Notes: generated from the letters alone by a model not told the origin. DNA of 64,000 bases from Amia ocellicauda (GCF_036373705.1 NC_089856.1:6458501-6522500), one strand, 5' to 3'; counted from the stretch's first letter, positions 1 to 13,026 are shown. Numbers and translations are program-made.

Positions 1-299
1 AATACAATAAATCACTATGAGGTCTGTTTTTGTAATGTTTTATACACATTTTGCACAAATTATTATTAATACTTGCAAGCCATCTTGAGTTAAATCAACA
101 AAATGACCAAATTATTATTATTATTATTATTATTATTAATAATAATAATAATTGAGGTACAAACATTACATTACATTAAATTAATCGTGTTGGCTAAAAA
201 TGTTAATGCTTCAAACTGTTGTTATCTCCGGGATTTTAAATATATATGTGTCACAACTGTATTTAATTTAACCAGTCAAATATAGACTTTCCCATGCTT

Positions 300-480
300 T
301 TGTGGTGTGAGGTGAACGACTCGTTCTTTCCGATTCAAGTCTCTGTAACCCGTCCTGATTCGGGCTGCATTGGTTCAGTCAGTGAATCAGTGAACGACAT
401 TAACGAAATGAATCGATTCACCGAACTGAACTGAATCAAATGAATCGAGTCACTAAAAAGAATCGAACTGCCATCACTAG
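300..480. repeat. GAATCG-rich interspersed repeat
   Basis: Dense GAATCGATTC/GTGAACGACTCG-type motifs in both orientations, partly palindromic. Probably a small transposon relic. Bases 1-300 hold only AT-rich DNA with an (ATT)n/(AAT)n tract at 111-152. Confidence 0.4.
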
Positions 481-660
481 TTTCTATTATAGCGCACTGT
501 AGTGTTGAGAAGCGCTTTTTCTGCATTGATGTGCGCATGTGTAAGACCGAGCCATTTCAAAGCGCTTTCCCATTGCTAGGCTATGTTTCAGTTTAATTGA
601 ACTGATTCTTTGTTTTATAATAGTATATGTCTGCTAACACATATGTGCATACCGATTTAT

Positions 661-1497
661 ACACCGATCAGCCATAACATTATGACCATGACAAGTGAAG
701 TGAATAACACTGATAATCTTGTTATCATGGCACCTGTCAGTGGGTGGGATATATTAGGCAGCAAGTGAATATTTTGTCCTCAAAGTTGATGTGTTAGAAG
801 CAGGAGAAATGGCCAAGCGTAAGGATCTGAGCAACTTTGACAAGGGTCAAATTGTGATGGCTAGACGACTGGGTCAGAGCATCTCCAAAACTGCAGCTCT
901 TGTGGGGTGTTCCTGGTCTGCAGTGGTCAGTACCTATCAAAAGTGGTCTAAGGAAGGAAAAGCGGTCAACCGGCGACAGGGTCATGGGCGGCCAAGGCTC
1001 ATTGATGCACGTGGGGAGCGAAGGCTGTGTGATCTGATCCAACAGACGAGCTACTGTAGCTCAAATTGCTGAAAAAGTTCATGCTGGTTCTGATAGAAAG
1101 GTGTCAGAGCACACAGTGCATCGCAGTTTGTTGCGTATGGGGCTGTATAGTCGCAGACCAGTCAGGGAGCCCAGGGTGCCCAGAACTGGACCACGGAGCA
1201 ATGGAAGAAGGTGGCCTGGTCTGATGAATCATGAGTTCAAGGTGTTGACTTGGCCTCCAAATTCCCCAGATGTCAACATCTGTGGGATGTGCTGGACAAA
1301 CAAGTCCGGTCCATGGAGGCCCCACCTCGCAACTTACAGGACTTATAGGGTCTGCTGCTAACGTCTTGGTGCCAGATACCACAGCACACCTTCAGAAGTC
1401 TAGTGGGGTCCATGCCTCGATGGGTCAGGGCTGTTTTGGCAGCAAAAGGGGGACCTACACAATATTAGGCAGGTGGTCATAATGTTATGGCTGATCG

Positions 1498-1501
<4 letters not shown>
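661..1501 (+). mobile_element. Tc1-like DNA transposon, internally deleted
   Basis: Matching 28-bp terminal inverted repeats lie at 661-688 and 1474-1501 (…GATCAGCCATAACATTATG…). The + strand encodes the N-terminal helix-turn-helix part ([20 protein letters not shown]) from 818, then frameshifted pieces (HRSLLRMGLYSRRP; LTWPPNSPDVN). The central catalytic region is deleted. At 841 bp it is well below the usual 1.2-1.6 kb. It is a dead copy and is followed by a (TA)n tract. Confidence 0.88.
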
Positions 1502-1539
<38 letters not shown>

Positions 1540-1599
1540 GGTAGTGTTTGCTTGGAGATCATGTGACAGTGCTTTGATAAAAGTAACCTCGATAAAAGT

Positions 1600-3526
1600 A
1601 ACTTCGAAGTCTACCGCTCTATACTGTCCACATTATCCTTCTCACTCGCCTCAGCCAAGAAATGTTACTTCCAATCACTCTTCGAATCCACTGTCAACAA
1701 GCCCCGCAAACTCTTCTCCACCTTCTCCTCCCTCCCCCTCCTCCTCCGTCATCTCTCACTGCTGATGATTTCGCCTCCTTCTTCTCCTCCAAGATTGCAG
1801 ACATCCGCAGGCTCTTCAATACTCCATCCTCCTCTCTCATCACACCCAAACCTCCCTCCAATCAAGCTTTCTTCATTCCTGCCTCTCTCAGATGCTGAAG
1901 TCTCCACTCTCCTCCAACATCACAAACCTACAACGTGTGCCCTGGACCCTCTCCCTTCTCGCCTCATCCAAGTGACCGCTCCTGATCTTCTCCCCTTCAT
2001 CTCCTCCCTCCCCAACTCCTCCCTCCTCTCTGGCTGTTTCCCCTCAGCATTCAAACAAGCTGCTGTCATCCCACTCCTCAAGAAACCAACCCTTGACACC
2101 ACCTCTCCTCAAAACTACCACCCTGTTTCCTTACTCCCCTTCCTCTCAAAGACTCTCGAGCGGGCGGTCCACCGTCAGCTCTCTGACTTTCTGTCCCAAC
2201 ACTCACTCCTTGATCCTCTGCAATCCGGTTTCTGCACAGCTCACTCCACTGAGACGGCTCTCCTGGCAGTCACTGACTTCCTCAGCTGTGCTCGGGAGGC
2301 CTCCCTCTCCTCAGTCCTCATCCTCCTTGATCTCTCCGCAGCATTTGACACCGTCGGTCACTCCATCCTCCTCTCCTGCCTCACTGAACTCGGAATCTCT
2401 GGGACTGCTCTCACCTGGTTCTCCTCCTACCTCAGTGACCGGTCCTACCAAGTGACATGGCGAGGTTCCTCACCCACCCCCCAACCTCTCCTCACAGGCA
2501 TACCCCAAGGCTCTGTCCTGGGCCCGCTCCTGTTCTCTTTCTACACTCACTCCCTGGGCCCTTCTAATCACATCCCATGGTTTCTTCTACCACTTTTATG
2601 CTGATGATGCCCAGATCTTCCTGTCTTTTCCCTCTTCTGACACTCTCATCCCCTCTCGCATCTCTTCCTGCTTGTCTGCTATCTCTGCCTGGATGCACTC
2701 ACACCACCTCAAGCTCAACCTCTCCAAATCGGATCTCCTGTTTTTCCCCCACTCTTCCTCACCTTCTGCTGACCTCCCCATCTCGATCCCCTTGGAATCC
2801 ACCACACTCTCTCCTTCTTCCACTAAAAATCTAGGAGTCACCCTCGATCTTGCGCTCTCCTACACCCAGCACATCACCACGCTGACACGCACCTGCATTT
2901 TCTTCCTGAGCAACATACACCGGATCCGTCCCTTCCTCACCGACTACTCGACTCAGCTACTCGTCCAGTCACTGGTCCTCCCTCGCCTGGACTACTGCAA
3001 CTCTCTCCTGGCCGGCCTTCCTGCAACTACTACACGCCCGCTCCAGCTCATCCAGAACTCTGTGGCTCGTCTGGTATTGTCTCTGCCCCGCTTCACACAC
3101 ACTACTCCACTGCTCCACTCCCTCCACTGGCTCCCGATACCGGCACTCAGTTCAAGACATTGACCCTCACCTAACGCTGTCTTGACCACATTGCACCAAG
3201 CTATCTTAAGTCACTCGTCTCTCCATACATTCCCTCCAGACCACTGCGCTCTTCCAGTGCCAGAAGACTAACTCTACCTCCTCTCCGTTCCCCTTCCTCC
3301 AGAGCCACTCCTTCTCATCCCTGGCCCCTAAATTTTGTAACGACCTTCCCACCAAAGTCAAAACAGCAGAGTCCTTGACTTCCTTCCAGCGCTTACTCAA
3401 GACACATCTTTTCAGACAGTACTTATAATATATGTCCTTTTAACCCCCGTCAGATAGCACTGTATTTTTGCACTTTGTTTTGCACTTATGTTGTAAGTCG
3501 CCCTGGATAAGGGCATCTGCCAAGAA

Positions 3527-3527
<1 letters not shown>
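1600..3527 (+). mobile_element. L2/CR1-type LINE, 5'-truncated, frameshifted
   Basis: Carries a reverse transcriptase region: PLLKKPTLDTTSPQNYHPVS, then [27 protein letters not shown], and in the next frame FYADDAQIF. The thumb and C-terminal part follows (LSKSDLLFF, LGVTLD, LDYCNSLLAGLP). A frameshift lies between about 2545 and 2590. The 3' end (AAGTCGCCCTGGATAAGGGC…) is the common fish L2 tail and runs into an (AAT)n/(ATT)n tract. The endonuclease part is missing. Confidence 0.88.
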
Positions 3528-3580
<53 letters not shown>

Positions 3581-4177
3581 AAGTAACTTGTACTCTTGTA
3601 CTTGTACTTTTTAAATTAGCTACTTTTTACTTTTACTTGAGTAGTTTTTTATACCAGTACTTTTACTTCTACTTTAGTAAAATTTCATCAAAGTAACAGT
3701 ACTTCTACTTGACTAGGATTTTTCAGTATTCTTTCCACCTCTGTTTTGGGAGAATGACCCATATATAAGGCACTGTAATGACTCTTTTAACTAACTTTCA
3801 TTAATATGTTTAGAAATACTTTGTTTATAGGTGAACTTAAAAGGAAAGTGTATCCAAATTAAATGTGACCCTGGGTAACAATAGTAGCTATCCTATGTTA
3901 CACTGTAATGGCTAAGATGTTAATTGCATGGTGCTTTCCCTCTGCAAGTCAGGTCTCCCCTAAAAAATAGAAAAATCTTCTGAATAGTAATTTTAATAGC
4001 CAGAGATTACTCTGTTATATTCAATAATACATTCAATAGTTTAACAGGTTTGATAAGAACAACCTCAGAGCTACTCCCACCATTTTTGTTTCTGTACATT
4101 CGTATTACAGAAGCCATTCACTGGCTTGTTATGGTGAAAGATAAATGTATACAATATTTTCTGCTTTTCTTTGATAG

Positions 4178-4333
4178 ACAAAATTAGCAGGTGCATCGTT
4201 GACGTGTGTCTTTTGGAATGATACAAAATTATGGTCACCAGAAGGCTGCATCCAAACACAGTTCAATGACACATACACAGTTTGCAGCTGCACTCATCTT
4301 TCCACATTTGCTATAATAATGCAGAGGCCTGAG
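4178..4333 (+). CDS. Receptor A exon: GPS motif
   Basis: 52 codons, phase 0-0, acceptor ttgatag and donor gtatgt. It reads [16 protein letters not shown] and then [14 protein letters not shown], with the usual GPS cysteines and tryptophans. Cleavage is expected between HL and S, which would expose STFAIIM as the tethered agonist. It aligns residue for residue with the start of the receptor B GPS exon but is 6 codons shorter overall. Confidence 0.92.
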
Positions 4334-7300
4334 GTATGTATTTGATTTGTATTAAAAAAGCTCAAAGCTTATTTCAAAGCTTAATTTTAATGCAATTTGA
4401 GATATCTTGTTTAACGCTCCATTTCAAGATCTCTCAAATTGGAGCTTTCAATCAGATATCTCAAATTGACTTCCTGTTCTATTTCAGATATCTTAAAATA
4501 GATAGGAAGTTCATACAAAGCATACAGCATATTCACAGAAAGTCAATTCGAGATATCTCAAATTGGCTTCCTGTCCTATTTCAGATATCTCAAATTGAAT
4601 TTGAGTACTGGTACTGTAACTTGTTTTCTTTGTATTTGTCATTCAAATTGTGACTGTTTTGCTAACACTAGAACACCATTTAAAAAGAATACATAATTAT
4701 ATTAATCCAACTTTTTGGTGTATTTCAGGCTGATGCGCTTCTGCAGTTAATCAACAACATAGTTGTGGGAATAGGCCTGGTTTTCCTCGCCATGTCCATT
4801 ATAACCTTCATTTTCAGTAGCTGGAATCCTAAAATAAACAATACCGCTCGTCTCAACCTGAGCATCTGCCTCTTCCTTGCACAATTTCTGTTTATGTTTG
4901 GGACATCACACACAGAGAACAAGGTAAACACTAGCACATGACAGCCTCAGAGATGACTATCAAATCCAGAGGTTGGCCAACACTCTACTTTACCTCTTTG
5001 TTAGTTTGAATTGGGGTGGAGGATGAAAAAATAACTAAAATGTTACTTTCAAGATAACTTGGTATAAACACAGGATTTTCCTTTCTATGAAGCAAGCCTG
5101 TCCAACATCTTAAACCTGCTCCCTTGCAGGTTAACTTTAAGTTTTACCTAAAAATCTGAATATATTTATTTCTGCCCAATGAAATGACAGCTGACACAAC
5201 CCCAACAATGACCTGCGCATTTTCTGTGTAACAAAAAAGTCAAATCAGTTGAACTGGGGGACAAAAACCAAACAACAGTGTTTAGGAGAGCAAATGATGC
5301 CTGCCTGCCTGCTGCTCAGGCTTTTAGGAATACTTTAAAAAAACAAGGACCAAGTCTAAAACAATGGTCTTCAATTGTAGAAAAACAAACTTTGAAGGTA
5401 TGAGGCAGCACTTAGAAGAGTTAGACTGGAGCACAATGGATACAGATTCAGGTGAAAAATGTATGGTTATATTCCAAGAATACAGTGGGGGAAAAAAGTA
5501 TTTGATCCCCTGCTGATTTTGTACATTTGCCCACTGACAAAGAAATGATCAGTCTATAATTTTAATGGTAGGTGTATTTTAACAGTGAGAGACAGAATAA
5601 CAACAAAAAAATCCAGAAAAACGCATTTCAAAAAAGTTATAAATTGATTTGAATGTTAATGAGGGAAATAAGTATTTGATCCCCTATCAATCAGCAAGAT
5701 TTCTGTCTCCCAGGTGTCTTTTATACAGGTAACGAGCTGAGATTAGGAGCACTCTCTTAAAGGGAGTGTTCCTAATCTCAGCTCGTTACCTGTATAAAAG
5801 ACACCTGTCCACAGAAGCAATCAGTCAACCAGATTCCAAACTCTCCACCATGGCCAAGACCAAAGAGCTGTCCAAGGATGTCAGGGACAAGATTGTAGAC
5901 CTACACAAGGCTGGAATGGGCTACAAGACCATCGCCAAGCAGCTTGGTGAGAAGGTGACAACAGTTGGTGCGATTATTCACACCCAGACTGTGTTAGTCT
6001 CCCTCGGTCTGGGGCTCCATGCAAGATCTCACCTCGTGGAGTTTCAATGATCATGAGAACGGTGAGGAATCAGTCCAGAACTACACGGGAGGATCTTGTT
6101 AATGATCTCAAGGCAGCTGGGACCATAGTCACCAAGAAAACAATTGGTAACACACTATGCCGTGAAGGACTGAAATCCTGCAGTGCCCGCAAGGCCCCCC
6201 TGCTCAAGAAAGCACATGTACAGGCCCGTCTGAAGTTTGCCAATGAACATCTGAATGATTCAGAGGAGAACTAGGTGAAAGTTTTGTGGTCAGATGAGAC
6301 CAAAATTGAGCTCTTTGGCATCAACTCAACTCGCCGTGTTTGGAGGAAGATCCCCACCGTCAAACATGGAGGTGGAAACATTATGCTTTGGGGGTGTTTT
6401 TCTGCTAAGGGGACAGGACAACTGCACCACATCAAAGGGACAATGGACGGGGCCATGTACCGTCAAATCTTGGGTGAGAACCTCCTTCCCTCAGCCAGGG
6501 CATTGAAAATGGGTCGTGGATGGGTATTCCAGCATGACAATGACCCAAAACACACAGCCAAGGCAACAAAGGAGTGACTCAAGAAGAAGCACATTAAGGT
6601 CCTGGAGCGGCCTAGCCAGTCTGCAAAAGATCTGCAAAGAGGAGTGGGACAAAATCCCTCCTGAGATGTGTGCAAACCTGGTGGCCAACTACAAGAAACG
6701 TCTGACCTCTGTGATTGCCAACAAGGGTTTTGCCACCAAGTACTAAGTTGAAGGGGTCAAATACTTATTTCCCTCATTAACATGCAAAACAATTTATAAC
6801 TTTTTCGAAATGCATTTTACTGGATTTTTTTTTGTTATTCTGTCTCTCACTGTTAAAATACACCTACCATTAAAATTATAGACTGATCATTTCTTTGTCA
6901 GTGGGCAAACATACAAAATCAGCAGGGGATCAAATACTTTTTTCCCCCACTGTATACTACTGGAGGCCCAGGAGAAATGTACACAATTGAGGACCAGAAA
7001 ACATTGGCCAGATAAATCTGGGATAAATCAACTTGACTGACGTTGTTATACCACGTACAGAGAACGAACCCCAAAGGATGTTTTCAATACGCTGGAAAAT
7101 AATTATTTTATTATTGTATTTTTTAACATACATCCTTATCCAGAGTGACTTACAATTGTTACAATATATCACATTATTTTTACATACAATTACCCATTAC
7201 AGCTCTCTTTGTCCTGGAGCAATCTACAGTGGTGAGAAAAAGTATGTGAACCCCAATGATAATTACAGAATTTCCATAGTTTTAGCATGACAGCCTTCTT

Positions 7301-9781
7301 TGTCTTTTCGTAAATATCCAGTAGGGTTTATTAACCGATTCTATGTCTGTAGAAGAAAAATTCTGATAAAAAGACAAACATTGATAAATTAAGAGTCAGG
7401 ATATTTGAAAAAGTGAACCCTCAATCAGGTCTGAGGACCTAAGAAAAGTAGTTATTAAGTCTAGAAAATGTTACAAAACCATTTATAAGGATTTAAAGCT
7501 CCACCAATAAATATGCATATTCTGAAAACAAAAACACTTGAACTCATATCTTCATGTAAACCCACTGATTATTTGTATGTACTGTAAAAGCAATCCAGAG
7601 AAATGAATGTGAAGAATTGATATCATTCTGCAATCAGCCTGTCCTTGTATTTGATATGTATTGAAGATTGTAAAATTTGTTCTGATTTTAAAATAAATAT
7701 GATTTTATTGTAAACAATCAAGTATGGGCTTTTAGCCCAGTGATGTGGTGCAATACTAAAATAATATCCTGGATATCTTTTCCTTTCCCAGACAGTGTGT
7801 TCAATCATAGCAGGATTCCTACATTACCTTTTCCTGGCCAGCTTTGTGTGGATGTTCCTGGAGGCAGTTCAGCTCTTCCTGCTGGTGAGGAACCTGAAGA
7901 AAATGCAGGTCCTTCAGAGACAGGGACTGGGCTGTGGATACCTGCTGCTGATTGGCTACGTTACTCCAGCTATCATTGTGGGCGTGACTGCAGGAATAGA
8001 CCCAAATGATTACGGAAGCTCTGAGGCGTAAGTATATCTTAAAAAGGAAGCATCCTAATACAGTTTATAGTTGTATTAAGGCATGGTTTAGGTTAGAGGT
8101 TAAAATCAACAAATGTTATATTTTAGATGCTGGCTGAACAACAATACAAACATCAAGTGGAGCTTTCTGGGCCCTGTTATTTACATCATTGCAGTAGGTT
8201 TATTAATTTTTTTACTGTTCTTTTGTGTGTGTATGTGAAACATCAGAGAGACAATTCTGTTCTGGCAATTGTAACACAATAAACGTCTAGTCTCGAGTAA
8301 GAACGGTACAGACCGCATATTTGAAAATACTAATTATGTATTACTTAATTTATTACAGGCAAACTTCCTTCTCTTCATATCAATTCTCTGGAATCTGAAG
8401 TCCACTCTAGTCCATCTGAAGAGTAATATCTCCCAAATGAGAGACACCAGGTGGGTATGGCAGTGAGAGCCTTAAGCAGGAGAGTTGATAGTTTGGGTGC
8501 ACACTACAGCACTGTAACCAGTTAATTCCACATAGTGACATTCAAATCAGACCAGAAGAGAAAAAAAACAAATTTCAGGGACTTGCAGGTGGGGTGCGAG
8601 CCACTGCTCCTTTAGTCAACAGAGCCCTATCTGTCTGCCACCCCTGTTATATGTCATACATCATTTCCTGTACTTTCTGTACCAGGCAATTCCTACTTTT
8701 TAAGGTCATATCTATTGCATTACACAGATTATCTGCCATTCCACACTACATGTTTTGTGGTTAGGGCTCTAGACTCATAACTGGAAGGTTGGGGGTTCAA
8801 ATCCCGGGTTGGGCAGCACTGTTGTACCCTTGAACGAGGTACTTCACTTGCTCCAGTAAAATACCCAGCTTTGTAAATGGGTACAAATGTAAGTCGCCCT
8901 GGATGTGAGTGTCTGCTAAATGACAAATAATGTAATGGTTCAGTGCTTGAATTAACAGCAGAGATAACTAACTTTATGCACATTTTTCAGCAGCAGCATA
9001 TCAAGCATCCAGAAATATAACTTTTCCCCTTCATCAATAACTGGAGCAGCCGCAAAGCCACGGTCACAGCATAGTGATGCTAAACTACTTGTGCCACTTT
9101 TCACTTTGCACCAACATGATGTAATTGTAACATTGTAAACCTGCAGGTATAGAAATTTCCACAGCAGTCTTGTGAATAAAAAGCCACTATCACCAGTTTG
9201 TGTTTTGTTTTTCAGGGTAATGGTTTTCAAAACTCTTGTCCAGTTTGTTATACTGGGTTGCAGCTGGCTCCTTGCCTTTCTCCCAAGTGACAAAGTGTTC
9301 TCATATGCATTTATCATCCTCAACTCACAGCAGGGCACTTTCATCTACATAGTCCACTGCTGGCTGAACAAAGAGGTAATGTATATATCATGTGTGTGTG
9401 CCCTTATTTTTTCTGCCATGTGTCTCTAGGAACAGCTCTGCAATCTGAAGGTTTAAATCCAGGCGTGTATTAATCTATGTATTGCACTGTGAATAGAAAC
9501 ATTATATTATGGTCCGAATACCCTTAAGATGAAAAATAAATCTTAATATTTTACATTTGCTATTGGAAGCTCAAGAATTACATAGCAGTGTCAAAATTAA
9601 TGATGCTGGTGAAAATTTGATATTTTAAAGGTATGATAAAAATAATATCAAGACATTAAAAAGCTCTACGTCTATTTTGTAGGTGAGAGATCAGTACAAA
9701 CAGTGGTTCAACTCCATTTGTGGGTCAAAGCCAAAACAATGTACATCTGATTCTTCAATATCTACAGGATACAGCTCTACA
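4178..9781 (+). CDS. Receptor A: ADGRE-type adhesion GPCR, GPS and 7TM part (7 exons)
   Basis: Predicted plasma-membrane adhesion receptor of the ADGRE (CD97/EMR) type. Exons are 4178-4333, 4729-4923, 7792-8027, 8127-8193, 8359-8450, 9216-9375 and 9683-9781. All have GT-AG borders, matching phases and no stops. The order is GPS motif ([13 protein letters not shown], with the HLS autoproteolysis site), TM1-2, TM3 to early ECL2, ECL2/TM5 start, TM5 to ICL3, TM6-7, and a short Ser-rich tail. The conserved ECL2 'CW' and TM3 'VC' cysteines are present. No EGF, GAIN or signal-peptide exons appear in the 4.2 kb upstream, so the ectodomain lies left of the window or has been lost. Exon lengths match receptor B on the other strand. 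Ligand and subtype cannot be read from this sequence. The introns hold a Tc1 element and a SINE. Confidence 0.9.
4390..4605. repeat. Related GATATC repeat array
   Basis: Several AGATATCTCAAATTG units in both orientations with CTTCCTGT spacers, in the intron after the receptor A GPS exon. Same design as 47793-48213 but different unit sequence. Confidence 0.75.
4729..4923 (+). CDS. Receptor A exon: TM1-TM2
   Basis: 65 codons. TM1 is about [19 protein letters not shown], followed by the basic loop [13 protein letters not shown] and TM2 [14 protein letters not shown], ending SHTENK before gtaaac. It is identical in length (195 nt) to the receptor B exon, including the shared loop [11 protein letters not shown]. 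Confidence 0.92.
5481..6954 (+). mobile_element. Tc1-like transposon (copy 1 of the '[10 protein letters not shown]' family), defective
   Basis: TA-flanked ends with long terminal inverted repeats of about 200 bp (CAGTGGGGGAAAAAAGTATT at left, its inverse at right). The transposase starts at ATG 5850 in a good Kozak context (ccaccATGG) and reads [20 protein letters not shown]. It is broken by a deletion near 5980, a stop near 6254, a stop at about 6576 and a deletion near 6620 that removes the SPDLNPIE block with the catalytic Glu. It lies in the receptor A intron between TM2 and TM3. Confidence 0.93.
5711..5807. repeat. Near-perfect palindrome with two opposed TATA boxes (element 5481-6954)
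   Basis: Two 44-bp arms, 5711-5754 and 5764-5807, flank a 9-nt loop. Each arm contains TATAAAAG-type sequence near its outer end, pointing outward. The right-hand box lies about 55 bp before the transposase ATG, where a promoter is expected. Confidence 0.85.
7226..7440. mobile_element. Remnant end of a Tc1-like element
   Basis: Starts TACAGTGGTGAGAAAAAGTA and continues TGTGAACCCC, a terminal repeat style shared by fish Tc1 elements. No partner end and no coding sequence are visible. Intronic in receptor A. Confidence 0.45.
7792..8027 (+). CDS. Receptor A exon: TM3-TM4 and start of ECL2
   Basis: 236 nt, phase 0 to 2, acceptor tttcccag and donor gtaagt. It reads [18 protein letters not shown] and [14 protein letters not shown] (TM3), then [19 protein letters not shown] (TM4). 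The cysteine at the top of TM3 pairs with the ECL2 cysteine in this family. Same length as the receptor B exon. Confidence 0.92.
8127..8193 (+). CDS. Receptor A exon: ECL2 to start of TM5
   Basis: 67 nt, phase 2 to 0. It reads [19 protein letters not shown] then IIA. The 'CW' is the conserved ECL2 disulfide position. Donor gtaggt is usable but weaker than its neighbours. Confidence 0.85.
8359..8450 (+). CDS. Receptor A exon: TM5 to ICL3
   Basis: 92 nt, phase 0 to 2, acceptor tttattacag and donor gtgggt. It reads [18 protein letters not shown] then [13 protein letters not shown]. The ICL3 tail matches the receptor B exon ([10 protein letters not shown]). Confidence 0.9.
8752..8936 (+). mobile_element. 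tRNA-derived SINE
   Basis: The head has a tRNA-like A box region (GTGGTTAGGGCTCTAGACTC) and a B box (GGTTCAAATCC). The body is followed by the L2-like tail GTAAGTCGCCCTGGATG and TCTGCTAAATGA. A second copy lies inverted at 45157-45352. Confidence 0.82.
9216..9375 (+). CDS. Receptor A exon: TM6-TM7
   Basis: 160 nt, phase 2 to 0, acceptor tttttcag and donor gtaatg. TM6 is [20 protein letters not shown]7 is [18 protein letters not shown], followed by WLNKE. The NSQQGxFIxxxHC block is a hallmark of ADGRE and ADGRL receptors. Confidence 0.93.
9683..9781 (+). CDS. Receptor A exon: cytoplasmic tail, first part
   Basis: 33 codons in phase 0 after acceptor attttgtag. It starts VRDQYKQWF, the usual helix 8 of this family, and becomes Ser/Thr-rich ([12 protein letters not shown]). 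The next bases are gtaaga, a good donor. If that donor is skipped, reading continues four codons to TAA at 9794-9796. Either end is possible. Confidence 0.8.
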
Positions 9782-9884
9782 GTAAGATATGTTTAAATTA
9801 TATCAGTACATTTGGAATACATTATTTTTGTTTGTTGATGTTTACTAAATGCATTTAGAATTTAAAAAAATGTTTTATTATATA

Positions 9885-11480
<1,596 letters not shown>

Positions 11481-11500
11481 TGTATGTCTATAAATATATA

Positions 11501-12221
11501 TACAGACAGGTGACAAATTAAAGGAAAAACCTGAATAAATGAGTGGAGGAACATAACGAATTCAGATGCCTCCAAACAGGTGTACTGCATGATACAATTA
11601 AGCAATTAACATCCTATCATACTCTGTGGCATGTATAAAAATGCTGAGGAGGCCCAGCTGACCTCGATTTGTGATCACGATGGCAAGAGGAAAAGATCTA
11701 AGTGATTTTGAAAGAGGGGTCATTATTGCAGCACCATAGGCACTGATCTACAGAGATGTGGGAAAAAGTTATATGGTCAGATGAGTCATCCTTCACCATA
11801 TTCTCGACAAGTGGGCGAGTGCATGTGTGGCGTACACCAAGACAACGGTACAGGCCTGACTGCTTGACCCCTACAGTGAGGTGGCCCGGAGGCCCTGTTA
11901 TGCTGTGGGGTTGGCATTTTCCTGGCATGGTTTGGGTACATTTTTCCCCTTAGAGCAGGGGTGGCTAAAGGTCCAAAGGTATCCATATGTGTTCAAGGTA
12001 TCCATTTAGAAAGACCTGGAAAATCCTGCAGGAATGCAGCTTTCCAGGACCAGGGTTAGCCACCCCTGCCTTAGAGGGAAGGGTCACTGCAAATCATTAC
12101 AAAGTTATTGTAGTGATCACCATGGTTTCTTCCAGGATGACAATGCCCCCATCCACAGGGCATGAGGGCTCACTGAATGGTTTGATGAGTATGAAAATGA
12201 TGTGAATTATATACTATTATA

Positions 12222-12283
<62 letters not shown>

Positions 12284-12455
12284 CAGTCACCAGATCTCAA
12301 GCCAATTGAACACCTATGGGAGACTTTGGATCACTGTCTTAGACAGCGCTCTACACCATCATCAAAATACCAAATGAGGGAATATCTTTTGGATTAATGG
12401 TATTCCATCCCTCTAGTAGAGTTCCAGACTCATAGAATCTAATTTGTCACCCGTC

Positions 12456-12461
<6 letters not shown>
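11501..12461 (+). mobile_element. Tc1-like transposon, decayed, with nested insertions
   Basis: Ends TACAGACAGGTGACAAATTA (11501) and the inverse AATTTGTCACCCGTCTGTA (12441-12459). Starts ARGKDLSDFERGVI (ATG 11680), then after an internal deletion reads VIWSDESSFTIF and VMLWGWHFPGMVW. It is interrupted by a hAT-type MITE (11956-12068) and a (TA)n tract (12222-12281). The SPDLKPIEHLWE block follows at about 12288. Confidence 0.88.
11956..12068. mobile_element. hAT-type MITE with perfect 8-bp target duplication
   Basis: 113 bp with inverted ends CAGGGGTGGCTAA and TTAGCCACCCCTG. Identical 8-bp repeats CCTTAGAG flank it at 11948-11955 and 12069-12076. End sequence and 8-bp duplication are those of the hAT superfamily. 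Nested in a Tc1 element. Confidence 0.9.

Positions 12462-12508
<47 letters not shown>
12222..12508. repeat. (TA)n microsatellites
   Basis: Two TA runs, 12222-12281 and 12462-12506, inside and just outside the Tc1 element ending at 12461. Other simple repeats in the window: 1504-1536 (TA), 3528-3577 (AAT/ATT), 42766-42821 (ATT), 47537-47591 (CA then TA), 49017-49036 (ATT), 57211-57232 (TA). Confidence 0.9.
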
Positions 12509-12509
<1 letters not shown>

Positions 12510-13026
12510 TCTTGCTGTGTTTGACATTTGTTAGTGAATCATCAATCAAATTATGAATTCCTGAATTTACAGTCAACTAGTCATTTATATTAACTAAAAA
12601 GCAAAAGTGCAATTAAAATTGGACTGGGGTGGTACATTTAAAATACATTATAGTTATAATTATATAACATGAGCATGTTGTGTAGTTCTTTTTGGGCCTG
12701 AATCAGTTACTGAAGTCTTATGGAATCTGTACAAAAGAAAGCATAACTTTTTTAATATATTTTATTGTACAGTATTTATAATATATTTACTGGCAATTAA
12801 ACAGAATCCCCAGTAATTATTATAATATTGTGTTTTGTTAAAGATAACTGCATAACCTCCATTATGTAATGGAGCCAATCAAATGAGGAAGATGTCTACT
12901 TGACTGCAAGATGCACCACTGAAAATATCCTCTTAAAGAAACATTGGATTTGAACCTAGCAAGTTAAGGATAGCAGATACCAATTACGAGTTGGAATCTT
13001 ATTTGGTTTTGTAATCTGTATTTCAG

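Noticed and set aside
8752..8825. tRNA gene
   Set aside because: The A and B boxes belong to a SINE head. The cloverleaf is degenerate and an L2-like tail follows.
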